Notes under the pieces: generated by a model | Databases searched by the model: none | What the model was told of the DNA's origin: nothing | Seen by the model: only the letters and a program-made list of their open reading frames with translations | Shown here: in pieces, positions 4,918-6,365 of the stretch | Numbering within the stretch: position 1 is the stretch's first letter | How the letters are laid out: each line of letters begins with the position of its first letter | Origin: Deltaproteobacteria bacterium | Lineage (GTDB): Bacteria > Desulfobacterota > Desulfobulbia > Desulfobulbales > BM004 | Direction of reading: 5' to 3' | Length of the DNA: 6,365 nucleotides | Assembly: GCA_020346205.1 (NCBI GenBank) | Contig: CP070776.1 | Location: forward strand, 96,146 to 102,510 | Made by a program: the position numbers and the translations under genes

Positions 4918-6358
4918 TGCGCCAAAATACAGATCCTATTCCCAGTTTGAAGGATTCCTGCACAACTTCTACAGCCTGAGCCAGACAGCAAGAATTCACA
5001 GTGAAAACCATACACTGGTTATAGAGGGAGTAGAAAAATTCTCTGAATCCATAAAGAGCTGCATGGACAATGAGTCACTGACGTTTAAAATCTCCAACGA
5101 CCAGTTGTATGTTGATGATGAAAAGCTCGCCTACAACAGGACTACAAAAAATCTTTTTGATAACATTATACGTTTCTTTTACACCCGAAACCTGGAAGGA
5201 GTGCGCTTGCTCGAAGCTGTCAAGCAGGCCTCTGCAAAAGAGATTCTGGCTTTCATGCGGTTGCTGGACAGTTCCAGTAATCAGCCGGAACCTCTCACCT
5301 GGCTCAAAGACGGCCTTGCTGCAGAAAATATAGAGTGGGTTGAACTGATCAAGAAAACAGACAGACCTCAGGATGAGGATTCTTATAAGAGCAAGGCCGA
5401 ACGGCGGGAAAGGGCCAAAAGAGACTATACTTATGCCAAGGCATCTGTCGAAGAAGTTGCCCAGAAGATCAAAGAGGGCAAGGATGAGGTCGGTGTTCGG
5501 AAAACCGTCCGGGTAGTCCAGGACATGGTGACGAATCTTATCGAGGATGACGAAGTTTATTCCGCCATCAGTACACTTCGTGTATTTGACGATTACACCT
5601 ACACACATTCGGTTAATGTTGCCATGTTGTCCATGTGCATTGGCAGGCGCATCAACCTTTCACGCCGTAATCTGGTAAATCTCGGCATGTGCGCCCTATT
5701 TCATGATCTTGGAAAAATTGAGATTCCCAACGAGATTCTGCACAAAAAAGACAAGCTCGACGACAATGAATTAAAAATGATCCAGGAGCATACGCTGAAC
5801 AGTTCCAGACTGTTGTTAAAACTCAAGGCCTCGCCTGACAGCAAGGCCAGGCTTCTGGTGCCAATGTTTGAGCACCATCTGAAATACGACCTGTCCGGCT
5901 ATCCCCATGCCGACTGGAAAAAACCGTTAACCCTTTTTGGCAAGATTATTTCCATAGCAGATAAATATGATACCTTAACGTCATCGCGGGCCTACCGGAA
6001 ATCCCTTCTGAGCCCGGACCGCGCCCTGGGCTACATGTACGATCGGGCCGGTAAAGACTATGATCCCATCCTCGTCAAGATTTTCATCAATATTATGGGG
6101 GTATACCCGGTCGGCACCCTGCTGCGGCTTGATAACGACGAACTGGCCCTGGTTGTCAGTTCTCCCAGCAGGGATTTTGCCAAAAGGCCGTTAGTCTGTA
6201 TCCTGGAAAAAGAGGCTGACGGCAGTTACAAAAAGAAGGAAATAATCAACCTGGACGAACGCGACCCCCAAACAGACAACTATGTGAGGGAAATCCTCGA
6301 GACCTATCATCCATCAGACCTTGGAATCCAACCTGTGCAGCATATCTTTTCCAATTAA
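4910..6358 (+). CDS. HD-GYP domain c-di-GMP phosphodiesterase
   Basis: This is a 482-residue cytoplasmic protein with no membrane segments. Residues 11-148 resemble the N-terminal domain of the preceding HEAT protein (IHSENH at 29-34, LTFKISNDQLYVDDE, EILAFMRLLD). Residues 155-225 are a charged, probably helical linker. The HD-GYP domain spans about 226-395: YTYTHSVNV (H233), HDLGKIEIPNEIL (H265, D266), EH at 293-294, HH at 322-323, GYP at 330-332 and ADKYD with D351. These are the metal ligands of a di-iron or similar centre, so hydrolysis of c-di-GMP to pGpG or GMP is expected. The loop reads HHLKYDLSGYP where HHExxDGxGYP is usual: Glu and the first Gly are both Leu. Residues 397-450 (GVYPVGTLLRLDNDELALVV) are the beta-rich tail common after HD-GYP domains. 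With no receiver domain, input probably comes through the N-terminal domain and the HEAT partner. The stop TAA is complete, 7 bp before the window end; no terminator is visible. Confidence 0.93.
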   Translation: MTDAPKYRSYSQFEGFLHNFYSLSQTARIHSENHTLVIEGVEKFSESIKSCMDNESLTFKISNDQLYVDDEKLAYNRTTKNLFDNIIRFFYTRNLEGVRLLEAVKQASAKEILAFMRLLDSSSNQPEPLTWLKDGLAAENIEWVELIKKTDRPQDEDSYKSKAERRERAKRDYTYAKASVEEVAQKIKEGKDEVGVRKTVRVVQDMVTNLIEDDEVYSAISTLRVFDDYTYTHSVNVAMLSMCIGRRINLSRRNLVNLGMCALFHDLGKIEIPNEILHKKDKLDDNELKMIQEHTLNSSRLLLKLKASPDSKARLLVPMFEHHLKYDLSGYPHADWKKPLTLFGKIISIADKYDTLTSSRAYRKSLLSPDRALGYMYDRAGKDYDPILVKIFINIMGVYPVGTLLRLDNDELALVVSSPSRDFAKRPLVCILEKEADGSYKKKEIINLDERDPQTDNYVREILETYHPSDLGIQPVQHIFSN

Positions 6359-6365
6359 AAAAGAA

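Noticed and set aside
5075..5608. 177-codon minus-strand frame
   Set aside because: Lies wholly opposite the HD-GYP coding frame, whose protein motifs are unambiguous; a shadow.

Overview
The window looks like chromosomal DNA from a Gram-negative, probably deltaproteobacterial (Desulfobacterota-like) bacterium. This rests on gene content only: a GspE/PilB-type N-terminal (MshEN) protein without an ATPase, and a HEAT-repeat protein coupled to an HD-GYP protein with a matching N-terminal domain. There is no rRNA or other marker, so the assignment is an inference. No RNA gene, insertion sequence, CRISPR array or phage gene was found.

Layout. (1) Positions 1-476, + strand: the C-terminal half of a short-chain dehydrogenase/reductase, cut by the window edge and visibly richer in G+C than what follows. 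(2) 516-551: a terminator hairpin with A and T tracts that can serve both converging genes. (3) 597-923, - strand: a small exported protein with a heavy-metal-associated (HMA) fold that has lost the second cysteine of its metal site. (4) 924-1314: non-coding, with a likely promoter for the HMA gene and an unusual palindrome/direct-repeat cluster at 1083-1117. (5) 1315-2586, - strand: a 423-residue protein with a long acidic N-terminus, a beta-rich middle and four MshEN-type units ending in a GspE N-terminal domain. (6) 2587-3150: a 564-bp AT-rich divergent intergenic region with a sigma70-like promoter, a palindrome over its -10 box and a leader with two possible hairpins. (7) 3151-4917 and 4910-6358, + strand: a HEAT-repeat protein and an HD-GYP phosphodiesterase, overlapping by 8 bp and so probably translationally coupled.

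How the genes may work together. Regions 5 to 7 read as one local cyclic-di-GMP module. HD-GYP proteins hydrolyse c-di-GMP. MshEN domains are known c-di-GMP receptors in type II secretion and type IV pilus ATPases. HEAT repeats are protein-binding scaffolds. The HEAT and HD-GYP proteins appear to share a related N-terminal domain of about 130 residues, which suggests common input or heterodimer formation. A run of ten C bases in the linker of the HEAT gene is a possible slippage site that could switch the HEAT protein off and reduce HD-GYP translation. The SDR and HMA genes show no evident link to this module.
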